Source of the DNA: Paenibacillus dendritiformis
GTDB taxonomy: Bacteria > Bacillota > Bacilli > Paenibacillales > Paenibacillaceae
DNA length: 64,000 nucleotides
Direction of reading: 5' to 3'
Assembly: GCF_021654795.1 (NCBI RefSeq)
Contig: NZ_AP025344.1
Location: 4,712,501-4,776,500 of the forward strand
The first letter of the stretch is position 1, and each line of letters opens with the position of its first letter. The notes under the pieces were generated by a model that was not told the DNA's origin, made no database searches, and was given only the letters and a program-made list of their open reading frames with translations. Position numbers and translations under genes: made by a program. Positions 15,521 through 23,376 of this stretch are shown here, one piece after another.

Positions 15521-17032
15521 TTACGCCTCCGACAGTACGTATTCAGTAATGGTGCGGACCATGACCCCGGTAGCGCCCTTCGGATCGACCCCGCGGCCGC
15601 TGCTCAGGAAGGCCGTGCCCGCAATGTCGAGGTGGATCCATGGCAGACCGTCCGCGAACGTGCCGATGAACAGTCCGCCCGTAATCGTCCCTGCGCCGCC
15701 TGGAATGGCGTTGCGCACGTCGGCTACGTCGCTTTTCAGCATATCCCAATATTCCTGGTGGGACGGAAGCTGCCACACATATTCGTTCGTGCGCGCCGCC
15801 GCTTCCCGGAAGCGGGCGAAGAAGGCATCGTCGTTCGTCACGACTCCCGTCGAGATGCTGCCGAGCGCCACGCCTACGGCCCCCGTCAAGGTTGCCGCGT
15901 CGATAATCTTGCTCGCGCCCAGTTCCTTGGCGTACGTCATGCCGTCCGCCAGCACGAGGCGGCCTTCCGCATCCGTGTTCAACACTTCAATCGTGCGTCC
16001 GCTGTACGAAGTGAGGACATCTCCCGGCTTCAGCGCGTTGCCTGCCGGCATATTTTCGGCCGAAGCGACGACGCAGACCACGTTCACCTGCGGCTTCAGG
16101 CGGCCGATAGCCGCCATCGCGCCCAGCACGGCCGCGGATCCGCCCATGTCGCAGATCATCTCGTCCATATTGGCGGAGCGCTTCAGCGAGATGCCGCCGG
16201 TGTCGAAGGTAATGCCCTTGCCGACCAGACCGCACACATCCGTCCATTCCGGCTTGCCCTGATATTTCAAGGCGATCATGCGCGGCGGGTTGGACGAGCC
16301 TTTGCCGACGCCCAGCAGAGCGCCCATGCCCTTCGCCTCGATCTCCTTCTCGTCCAGCACATGCGCCTCAAAGCCGAACTGCTTCGCCAGTTCCATCGCC
16401 GTCTCGGCGAGGCGGCCTGGGTACAGCACATTGCCGGGCAGATTCGTCAGATCGCGCGCGAAGGTCGTTCCGTACGCATAGGCTTGTCCGCGAACGGCGC
16501 CTTCGTTCCAGGCCTTCTCGTCGAGGCCTTCTCCGGCCAGCGTCAATGCTTCAACGCAGTGAATTGGCTTCGCGTCTTTCTTGTACGTTACGCGCTGGTA
16601 TGCTCCGAGCAAGAAGCCCTCCACCATGACATGCGCCATCGCGGCCGCCTCTTCGCCGGCTGCCTTCTTCAGCTCGTCCGGCACGATTACCGCGATGCGG
16701 GACAGCTTCAGCTTGACCGCTTCGCGCGCAGCTTCCGCGAGCATCAGGCGTACCTGCTTCGTCGTAAGCGCCTCATCCTTGCGGCCGACCGCAATCAGGA
16801 CGGGAGCCTTCTCCTGGCCTGTCGCCGCGACATACGTCTTGCAGCAGCCCGCCTCGAACAGCCCGGCCTTCACCGCGGCCTGGCAAGCCTCCGCTCCCGG
16901 GAACCCGGAAGCTTGCTCCAGCTCGGAGCGGGATCCGATGACGACGACGCCGTCCGCTTCAATGCCGGCAGCAGCCTTCGCTGCCGTCTGAATGGTTACC
17001 TTGTCCAGCCAAGCTACATTCGATAAGTTCAC
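15521..17032 (-). CDS. pepA: leucyl aminopeptidase (M17)
   Basis: This 503-residue cytosolic M17 aminopeptidase removes N-terminal residues, preferably Leu, from peptides. The C-terminal catalytic domain shows the two-metal site: GKGITFDTGG (Lys272, Asp277), CDMGGSA, and the M17 signature NTDAEGRL at residues 352-359. The N-terminal macro-like domain (about residues 10-150) supports hexamer formation. Length and motifs are complete. The ATG is at 17032, with the next upstream gene (the PAS kinase) ending 136 bases away on the same strand. Monocistronic, with its own strong terminator. Confidence 0.95.
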   Translation of the reverse strand: MNLSNVAWLDKVTIQTAAKAAAGIEADGVVVIGSRSELEQASGFPGAEACQAAVKAGLFEAGCCKTYVAATGQEKAPVLIAVGRKDEALTTKQVRLMLAEAAREAVKLKLSRIAVIVPDELKKAAGEEAAAMAHVMVEGFLLGAYQRVTYKKDAKPIHCVEALTLAGEGLDEKAWNEGAVRGQAYAYGTTFARDLTNLPGNVLYPGRLAETAMELAKQFGFEAHVLDEKEIEAKGMGALLGVGKGSSNPPRMIALKYQGKPEWTDVCGLVGKGITFDTGGISLKRSANMDEMICDMGGSAAVLGAMAAIGRLKPQVNVVCVVASAENMPAGNALKPGDVLTSYSGRTIEVLNTDAEGRLVLADGMTYAKELGASKIIDAATLTGAVGVALGSISTGVVTNDDAFFARFREAAARTNEYVWQLPSHQEYWDMLKSDVADVRNAIPGGAGTITGGLFIGTFADGLPWIHLDIAGTAFLSSGRGVDPKGATGVMVRTITEYVLSEA

Positions 17033-17167
17033 GTATGTATCATCCCTTTTACTTATAATGAAGTGCCCATAGCATTAATACTATCATATCTTCGATGATT
17101 CGGGCATGGCCATGGCGACTTTTTCTGTCTCCCCTTGAACGGTGCCGCCGGGATCTGATTCGGGTGA

Positions 17168-18589
17168 TTACGGTGTGACCAAAGGAAGCTTGATGACGAA
17201 TTCCGTCCATTCTTCCGCCTTGCTGTCTACGTCAATAATCCCCCCATGATTTTTAATAATGCGGTAACTGACCGACAACCCCAAGCCGGTGCCTTCCGCC
17301 TTCGTCGTGAAAAAGGGGTCGAATAGATGCTCCAGCGTCTTCTGCTCCATTCCGATTCCATTATCCCGTATCCGGATGGCGACATATCTGCCTTCCTTCT
17401 CCGATGTGATGCGAATCCGGCCCTGCCGATCTTCCTGCACGTGTCCGATCGCTTCAATCGCATTGCGGATAATATTCAAAATGACCTGCTTAATCTGCTT
17501 CACGTCGATCGAGACGTAATGCGTGTCGCCGTGCGGATCCTCTTCCAGCTCGATTTCGCAGCCTTTCATCAACGCTTCGCTTTCGGTAAGGAGTACGACT
17601 TCGCGGAGCAGGGAGGAGATGGGAACTTCTGAGGTCATTGGGGCGGATGGTTTGGATGAATTCAGAAATTCAAATATGATGTCATTCGCGCGGTCGATCT
17701 CCGCGAGAATGATTCGTGCATACTCTTCCTTGCCCAGATGCATCAGATGCGGGCGCAGCAGTTGGATGAATCCTCGAATCGACGTGAGCGGGTTCCGTAT
17801 CTCGTGGGCGATGGCCGCCGCAATCTTGCCCAGTATCGCCAGCTTGTCGTTCTGGTACGCCGTCTGCTCTATCCGCTTGAAATCCGATACATCCTTGATG
17901 CTGAATAAAAAATCGCCATCCATCTGATCCCCGTAAGTAACGGTAATCAAGTAATGCCTGTCATTCCGGTCAGAGAATTCATGATAGCGCTTACGTGTCA
18001 AAATGGTATCTTTGTATAGCCGCAATATTTTTTTACGCTTGTCCTTTTTGATCAGAGGATGGAACAGTAGTTCCCGCAGACTGCAGCCGATGAGCGCCTT
18101 GCGGGGAATGTCGAGCAGCTTGGCGGCCTCCACATTGATAAACGAAAGAACGCCGCTGCTATCGAACAATACTATGCCGCTATCCATTTGCTGAAGCACA
18201 CTTTCATATTTATTGCGCGCCATCTGGGTGGAGTACAATGCCTGTGCGGACCGAAACCAAGGTTCGCGAATCGGGTCTAGTACCAATGTGATCCCCTCCT
18301 TGCTTCCCTGTTCTGCCTTATTAGCCGTAATCCATTCCATGAAATACAGAAACGAACGATGCATCATCTTCATAGCTTCATCCGCCTCAACATGGGACTG
18401 CACGGTAAACATAGCTTCCTCGTGAAAGCTCCATACATTCTCCGGAGTCAGCGGAGCGGCACGGGCAGTCTCGCGTGCAAGGTTCAACTCCCTTATTCCG
18501 CCGCACAGCATATAACGCCTGAGTCCTTTGACATATCGAAGCTTCCATTCCGACCGTATACACTCTTCCTGTGCGCTTATCGAATTCAT
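17168..18589 (-). CDS. soluble PAS sensor histidine kinase, sporulation-kinase type
   Basis: This 473-residue kinase has no membrane segment. Residues 15-95 form a helical domain like the RsbU N-terminal domain. Residues 125-235 are a PAS domain (SGIVLFDSSGVLSFINVEAA). The HisKA helix carries the phosphoacceptor His262 in AHEIRNPLTSIRGF, followed by HATPase_c (QVILNIIRNAIEA, RDNGIGM, GTGLGLSVSY). There is no partner response regulator, as in KinA-KinE orphan kinases that feed the Spo0F-Spo0A phosphorelay. A TGTCGAA Spo0A-box-like heptamer lies 105 bases upstream. A role in sporulation entry is an inference. The RsbU_N-like domain could instead bind an RsbT-like partner. Confidence 0.85.
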   Translation of the reverse strand: MNSISAQEECIRSEWKLRYVKGLRRYMLCGGIRELNLARETARAAPLTPENVWSFHEEAMFTVQSHVEADEAMKMMHRSFLYFMEWITANKAEQGSKEGITLVLDPIREPWFRSAQALYSTQMARNKYESVLQQMDSGIVLFDSSGVLSFINVEAAKLLDIPRKALIGCSLRELLFHPLIKKDKRKKILRLYKDTILTRKRYHEFSDRNDRHYLITVTYGDQMDGDFLFSIKDVSDFKRIEQTAYQNDKLAILGKIAAAIAHEIRNPLTSIRGFIQLLRPHLMHLGKEEYARIILAEIDRANDIIFEFLNSSKPSAPMTSEVPISSLLREVVLLTESEALMKGCEIELEEDPHGDTHYVSIDVKQIKQVILNIIRNAIEAIGHVQEDRQGRIRITSEKEGRYVAIRIRDNGIGMEQKTLEHLFDPFFTTKAEGTGLGLSVSYRIIKNHGGIIDVDSKAEEWTEFVIKLPLVTP

Positions 18590-18889
18590 GCGGGACTCAC
18601 CTCATTTACGGCAACCTGTTCCGTTCGGCAAGTTCAATTCCAACAGTTCCATCATAGTAAACTTTTGGCAAAAACGTCAACCCTAGATAATGTCGAAAAT
18701 GTACTAAAAAACTCGTATCCCATAAAAGTAACTTAAAGGATGCGTGTCCACGGCCCCATACTAAAAAGGCGACCCGGCCAGGTATCGATGCCCCGTCATC
18801 GCAGCTGTGCCTGCGACGGTCCCGAACGACCGCGTGTCGCCTTCCCCTATGTCGATCTCATCCATTAGCCCGGCTCCCATCCTGTTCTG
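18590..18889. other. intergenic region, includes TGTCGAA element
   Basis: About 300 bases between two minus-strand genes. TGTCGAA at 18692-18698 matches the core of the Spo0A box. Nothing else stands out, and no terminator is obvious for the upstream gene ending at 18890. Confidence 0.35.
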
Positions 18890-19294
18890 CTACTGCTTCA
18901 TGAGCTGCGCCTTGCGCCGGCTCATGAGAGCGAGTCGCCGCTTCAGCTGCGATTCCCATTGCGTATCCTTCCACTGCTTGGCCAATGCCAGCAAATCGAG
19001 CGCATTGTCGATTTGATTCCGCACCAGCTCGAGCGGATCGTCATTCTCATGGTTAATGCAGTTCTCGAACAGCTGACTGTCGTCCGTCGAGACGTAGTCC
19101 TTGAAATTCACCTCCTCCACCCCATCGCTTTGAGCATACTCCGCCAGGATTTCGTACTCATTTTCCACGAGAAAATGCACCTCGATACGGTGGCACACCG
19201 GACACAGCAACAGGGGAACATTTTGTATGCGAGTGCGGTAATGCTGAAGCGTGCCCTTCGTTCCGATCATGCTTGCTCCACAACAGAAACTCAT
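18890..19294 (-). CDS. hypothetical protein with zinc-ribbon-like N-terminus
   Basis: This 134-residue protein begins MSFCCGASMIGTKGTLQHYR and has CPVCHRIEVHF about 30 residues in. The two Cys pairs look like a YgiT-type zinc ribbon. The rest is acidic, then helical and basic (LKRRLALMSRRKAQLMKQ). GGAGGGAGAAC precedes the chosen ATG; an in-frame start at 19339 would precede that site. No function can be assigned. It is transcribed away from the small KTSC-like gene. Confidence 0.65.
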   Translation of the reverse strand: MSFCCGASMIGTKGTLQHYRTRIQNVPLLLCPVCHRIEVHFLVENEYEILAEYAQSDGVEEVNFKDYVSTDDSQLFENCINHENDDPLELVRNQIDNALDLLALAKQWKDTQWESQLKRRLALMSRRKAQLMKQ

Positions 19295-19506
19295 GTTCTC
19301 CCTCCTCGGCATCAATGCAAGGCTTCTGAATACGGTCATCTCTCCGTCGTCTTGTTAGCTTATTCGATAAGGAAGCCGTTAATTCCTTCAACAACTGTGA
19401 AGTTCCTCCTAACGTCCCACGTCCGCTCCACACGCCTGTCACGTCTAATCACCCGCTCTTCCGGCATATAGATGTGACACTGACGTTCTTCAAGGGGGGT
19501 TCGCCG

Positions 19507-19761
19507 ATGAAGCCTAACATGCTGTTCATTGGTTCGAAGCAGATTGACTATGTCCAGTATGACGAAGCAAACGGGCAGCTCTATATTCATTACGCAACCG
19601 GGCGGACGGACGCCTATGGCTCCGTCTCCCCGCATTGGTACGAGCGGCTGCTCCGTTCAGAGAATCGCTATGACGATGTCGTCCAGTTAACGGTTCGCTC
19701 GCGCACGGAAGCAAGCGGTCAAAGAGCCTTATCTGTCGATGGGGGCAGCAGATCAAATTAG
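19507..19761 (+). CDS. KTSC-domain-like small protein
   Basis: This 84-residue protein has the pattern SKQIDYVQYDEANGQLYIHY, TGRTDAYGSVSPHWYERLLR. It resembles the KTSC domain (short beta-rich domain often associated with lysyl-tRNA synthetases or found alone in phage and bacterial proteins), but the eponymous KTSC residues are not all present. AAGGGGGG precedes the ATG by nine bases. The function is unknown. The next gene on this strand begins 170 bases later. Confidence 0.55.
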   Translation: MKPNMLFIGSKQIDYVQYDEANGQLYIHYATGRTDAYGSVSPHWYERLLRSENRYDDVVQLTVRSRTEASGQRALSVDGGSRSN

Positions 19762-19914
19762 GGCCCTTCATGTATGTATACCTTTTGGCCGCGAAAATGA
19801 AACACTTGTTTATCCCCTTTTTAATTTGGAATATTCTGGTTTACAGTCGGATAGTATTAGGGTGTGGTCCGATTATCATCCGTTTTATCGTCCGTTTTCA
19901 CCCCTATATTACCG

Positions 19915-19933
19915 AAAGGAGGGCCATCTTATT
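19915..19933 (+). promoter_or_regulatory. strong ribosome binding site followed by ATT start codon
   Basis: AAAGGAGGG at 19915-19923 is followed seven bases later by ATT (19931-19933), in frame with the DUF4912 gene. No ATG, GTG or TTG lies at a usable distance, so ATT appears to be the start codon. Confidence 0.5.
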
Positions 19934-20467
19934 TCTATTCGCAATGACCTTTCCCATTCGACCCGCGAACGCCCGTCCGCCATTCATCTGATGGTCAAGG
20001 ACCCGGACACCCTGTTCGCCTACTGGCATATCTCCCCGCGCAGACGCGCTGCCGCGGAACGGCATTACGGGCTCCCCTGGGGCGAGATGAGGAAAAACAT
20101 CCGCCTCTACGCCGCGCCGCTCCCTGAACGGCTGCAGTCCGGGAGCGGGGATTCGCCGCTTCCCTTTCACGATTGCCGCGATTCCAGAGTCCAGAAACAG
20201 GAAGCGGCTTCGGCATATCTTCGTCCCGTGCTGCCCGGAGGAGCCCATGCGGCCGATTTCGGCATTCTGGATGACGACTCCCATTTCGTGCCGCTTGTCC
20301 GTTCTTCCATTCTATGCATCCCAATGGCCGCGCATGCCTATTCCCATTCGGCCCGGCTCCATCCCGCGTCACCCGGAATCATGGCGCCCAAGGCCGGGGG
20401 CGGCTCTCTGTTCGAGCAATTTTCCGTATATACGCTATATTCCAAGCATGAAGGAGTCCACGCATGA
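19931..20467 (+). CDS. DUF4912 domain protein, first gene of alpha-glucan operon
   Basis: This 178-residue protein has the DUF4912 signature near its N-terminus (IHLMVKDPDTLFAYWHISPR). It ends in an aromatic beta-rich part (LFEQFSVYTLYSKH). The domain is found upstream of GH57 branching-type enzymes and is suspected to be carbohydrate-related; its activity is not established. The start is proposed as ATT at 19931, placed ideally behind AAAGGAGGG. A longer frame opening with ATG at 19739 has no binding site and overlaps the KTSC-like gene. Its stop overlaps the start of the GH57-GT4 gene (ATGA), so the two are translationally coupled. Confidence 0.7.
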   Translation: MSIRNDLSHSTRERPSAIHLMVKDPDTLFAYWHISPRRRAAAERHYGLPWGEMRKNIRLYAAPLPERLQSGSGDSPLPFHDCRDSRVQKQEAASAYLRPVLPGGAHAADFGILDDDSHFVPLVRSSILCIPMAAHAYSHSARLHPASPGIMAPKAGGGSLFEQFSVYTLYSKHEGVHA

Positions 20468-23376
20468 GCACAACTGTTCCGCATTGCAAGCGTACCTCCT
20501 CCGCCCAGACGGGCCGGATCGCTCTTCTTCTCCATGCCCATCTGCCCTATGTGCGCCATCCGGATCGCAGCGGCACGCTGGAGGAGCGGTGGTACTTCGA
20601 AGCCGTGATGGAGACGTACCTTCCGCTGCTGGATCGGTTCCAACAGCTTGAGCGGGACGGCGTCCCGTTCCGGCTGACGATCTCGCTCTCCCCCACTTTA
20701 CTTGCCATGATGGAGGACCGCCGCCTTCACGAACGGTTCGAAGCGCATCTGGCCCAATCCATCCGCCTCGCTTCCTCCGAGATCGAGCGGCTGTCGGCAG
20801 AGGGCCCGCTGCGGCAAGCCGCCGCCATGTATCTGGAGCGCTGGCGGCGGTACCAAGCGCTGTACCGGGATTGGGAGGGGCGTCTCATCGGCGGGTTCCG
20901 CCATTATATGGAGCGGGGCTATCTGGAGTGCATCACCAGCGCCGCGACCCACGCCTTCCTACCTTACGTGAAGCAGGAGAAGCTGGTTCGCGCCCAATTG
21001 GAGGCCGGGCTTCAGGAAGCGGAGCGCCATCTCGGCCGGCGGCCGGCGGGGCTGTGGCTGCCCGAATGCGCCTATTCCCCGGCCCTCGCGCGCCAGCTCC
21101 AGGCCTGCGGCATCCGCTACGTCGCCGTGGCGTACGATACCTGGGCGAAGGCGAACCCGGCTCCGCCCGCCCTGCCGTACGCTCCTGTCATGACGACGGG
21201 GGGCATCGCTGCCTTCGCGGGGGATCCCGAGTCGTCCCGGCAAGTGTGGAGCAGCCGCGAGGGCTATCCCGGCGATGCCGACTACCGGGAATATTACCGG
21301 GATATCGGCTTCGACCTCGGCTGGCATGACGAAGCCGAGTGGAACTATATCCGCCCCTATCTGCTGGAGGACGGGAGCCGGCTCAATACGGGGTTTAAAT
21401 ATTACCGGATTACCGGAGCGCAGGCGGCCAAGGCGCCGTATTGTCCGGATCGGGCTCTGGCCAAGGCCCAGGAGCATGCGCGCCACTTCCTCGACTGCCG
21501 CGAGCGGCAGCTTCGGGAGGCCGGGGCCGTCATGGACCGGATCCCCGTCGCGGTCTGTCCTTACGATGCGGAGCTGTTCGGCCATTGGTGGTACGAAGGG
21601 CCGCTCTGGCTCGAAGCCCTCTTCCGGGAGCTGCATGACCGGCAATCGGGGCAGGCGAGCGGTCTCGCCTTCGTCACGCTGGGGGAGGCGCATGCCGAAG
21701 CGGAGCTGGCGCCGTCGCCCGAGGCCGAGCTTCCGTTCGGAAGCTGGGGCCGCGGAGGTTACGGCGAAGTATGGCTGCAGGAGCGCGGCGATTGGATCTA
21801 TCCGCTGCTGCATGAAGCGGAGGACCGGTTGCTGCAGGCCTCGGAACGGCTCCGCAAGCAGGCCGGTCCGCATCCGGTGCTCGACGGCATGATGAACCGG
21901 GCGCTGAAGGAATGGATGCTTGCCGCAAGCAGCGATTGGGCGTTCATTATCGATGCCGGCACGGTGGCGGAATATGCGGCAGCGCGGACACGGGAGCATC
22001 TGCGCCGCTGCCGGATTCTGCTGGACGCCGTCATGGAGGGGCAGGAGGAGGCAGAGCTTCTCCGCCAGTGGGAAGCGGACTATCCGTGCTTTCCGGGACT
22101 CGATTACCGGACGCTGCTCCGCGGCGAGGCGGAGAGCGCCGCGGAGCGGCGCTTCGTCCGGAGGGACGACCCGGTTCCGGCCGCGCGGGTGCTGATGCTT
22201 GCGTGGGAGTTCCCGCCGCTCGTCGTCGGGGGGCTGTCGCGCGCCGTCTACGACCTGTCGCGCCATCTGGCGCGCAGGGATTGCGAAGTGCATGTCCTGA
22301 CCCGCGAGGTCCCCGGCTCTCCGGCGTACGAACGGATGGACGGCGTCCATGTCCACCGCGCGGCGATGCTGGCTCCGCTAACTCCTCCCGCGTTCATGGA
22401 TTGGGTCTTCCAGATGAACGCTGCCCTGAGCGACAGCGCGGATGCGCTCGTGCGGGAAGGCTTGGGCTTCGATTATATGCATGCGCATGATTGGCTCGTC
22501 TATCCGGCGGCACACGATCTGAAGGAAACATACGGCTGGCCGCTCATCAGCACGATCCACGCGACGGAATACGGGCGTAACCACGGGCGGATCGAGAGCG
22601 GGCTGCAGCGCCGGATTCACGGCATGGAGCAGCGGCTCGCCGCGGAATCCGATCATGTCATCGTCTGCAGCTCGGCCATGCAGGACGAGGTGCAGCGGAT
22701 TTTCGAGCTGCCGCCCAGCCGCATCTCGATGATTCCGAACGGAGTCGCCATGCAGGAGGAGGAGGACGGCGAAGCTCCTTCCAGACAGATGGAGCGGACG
22801 GCGTTCCCTCCGGCGCATGAATCGGAAGCCTACGGTCCGATGCTGTTCTTTGTCGGCCGGCTCGTCTACGAGAAAGGCGTTCACGTGCTGATCGATGCGA
22901 TGCCGCAGATTCGGGAAGCCGTGCCCGGCGCGAAGCTTCTCATCGCGGGAACGGGACCGATGAAGCAGGAGCTGTCCGCCCGGATCGAGGCTCGCGGGCT
23001 CGCGGGGCAGGTCCGTCTGCTCGGCTTCGTGGACGATGAGACGCGCGACGCATACATACGGGCGGCCCGTGTCTGCGTTTTCCCCAGCCTGTACGAACCG
23101 TTCGGCATCGTCGCCCTCGAAGCGATGCGCTTCGGCACCCCGGTCGTCGTCTCCGACACCGGCGGGCTCGGCGAGATCATCCGCCACGGGGTCGACGGCT
23201 ACAAGGCGCTGCCCGGGCAGGTCGAATCGCTGGCCTGGCATGTGACCGATCTGCTGCTTCATCCGGAACGGGCCTCCCGCATGGCCGCGGAAGCCGTCCG
23301 AACCGTGCGCCGGCATTACGACTGGCGCGCCATCGCCGCCTCGACGAGAGAAGTATACGAAGGAGTGAGTCCCTGA
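20464..23376 (+). CDS. GH57 alpha-glucan branching-type enzyme fused to GT4 glycosyltransferase
   Basis: This 970-residue fusion has residues 16 to about 540 as a GH57 (DUF1957-type) domain. It carries HAHLPYVRHPD, the nucleophile Glu201 in WLPECAY and the acid/base Asp368 in PYDAELFGHWW. Residues of about 575-968 form a GT-B glycosyltransferase of family GT4 (EFPPLVVGGLSRAVYDL, GRLVYEKGVHVLIDAM, FPSLYEPFGIVALEAM). GH57 branching enzymes transfer alpha-1,4 glucan segments to 1,6 positions. The GT4 half resembles bacterial glucan synthases that extend alpha-glucans from a nucleotide sugar or use maltose-1-phosphate-type chemistry. The fusion would elongate and branch the polymer in one protein. 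It is coupled by overlaps to the genes on both sides. Substrate is inferred. Confidence 0.85.
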   Translation: MSTTVPHCKRTSSAQTGRIALLLHAHLPYVRHPDRSGTLEERWYFEAVMETYLPLLDRFQQLERDGVPFRLTISLSPTLLAMMEDRRLHERFEAHLAQSIRLASSEIERLSAEGPLRQAAAMYLERWRRYQALYRDWEGRLIGGFRHYMERGYLECITSAATHAFLPYVKQEKLVRAQLEAGLQEAERHLGRRPAGLWLPECAYSPALARQLQACGIRYVAVAYDTWAKANPAPPALPYAPVMTTGGIAAFAGDPESSRQVWSSREGYPGDADYREYYRDIGFDLGWHDEAEWNYIRPYLLEDGSRLNTGFKYYRITGAQAAKAPYCPDRALAKAQEHARHFLDCRERQLREAGAVMDRIPVAVCPYDAELFGHWWYEGPLWLEALFRELHDRQSGQASGLAFVTLGEAHAEAELAPSPEAELPFGSWGRGGYGEVWLQERGDWIYPLLHEAEDRLLQASERLRKQAGPHPVLDGMMNRALKEWMLAASSDWAFIIDAGTVAEYAAARTREHLRRCRILLDAVMEGQEEAELLRQWEADYPCFPGLDYRTLLRGEAESAAERRFVRRDDPVPAARVLMLAWEFPPLVVGGLSRAVYDLSRHLARRDCEVHVLTREVPGSPAYERMDGVHVHRAAMLAPLTPPAFMDWVFQMNAALSDSADALVREGLGFDYMHAHDWLVYPAAHDLKETYGWPLISTIHATEYGRNHGRIESGLQRRIHGMEQRLAAESDHVIVCSSAMQDEVQRIFELPPSRISMIPNGVAMQEEEDGEAPSRQMERTAFPPAHESEAYGPMLFFVGRLVYEKGVHVLIDAMPQIREAVPGAKLLIAGTGPMKQELSARIEARGLAGQVRLLGFVDDETRDAYIRAARVCVFPSLYEPFGIVALEAMRFGTPVVVSDTGGLGEIIRHGVDGYKALPGQVESLAWHVTDLLLHPERASRMAAEAVRTVRRHYDWRAIAASTREVYEGVSP

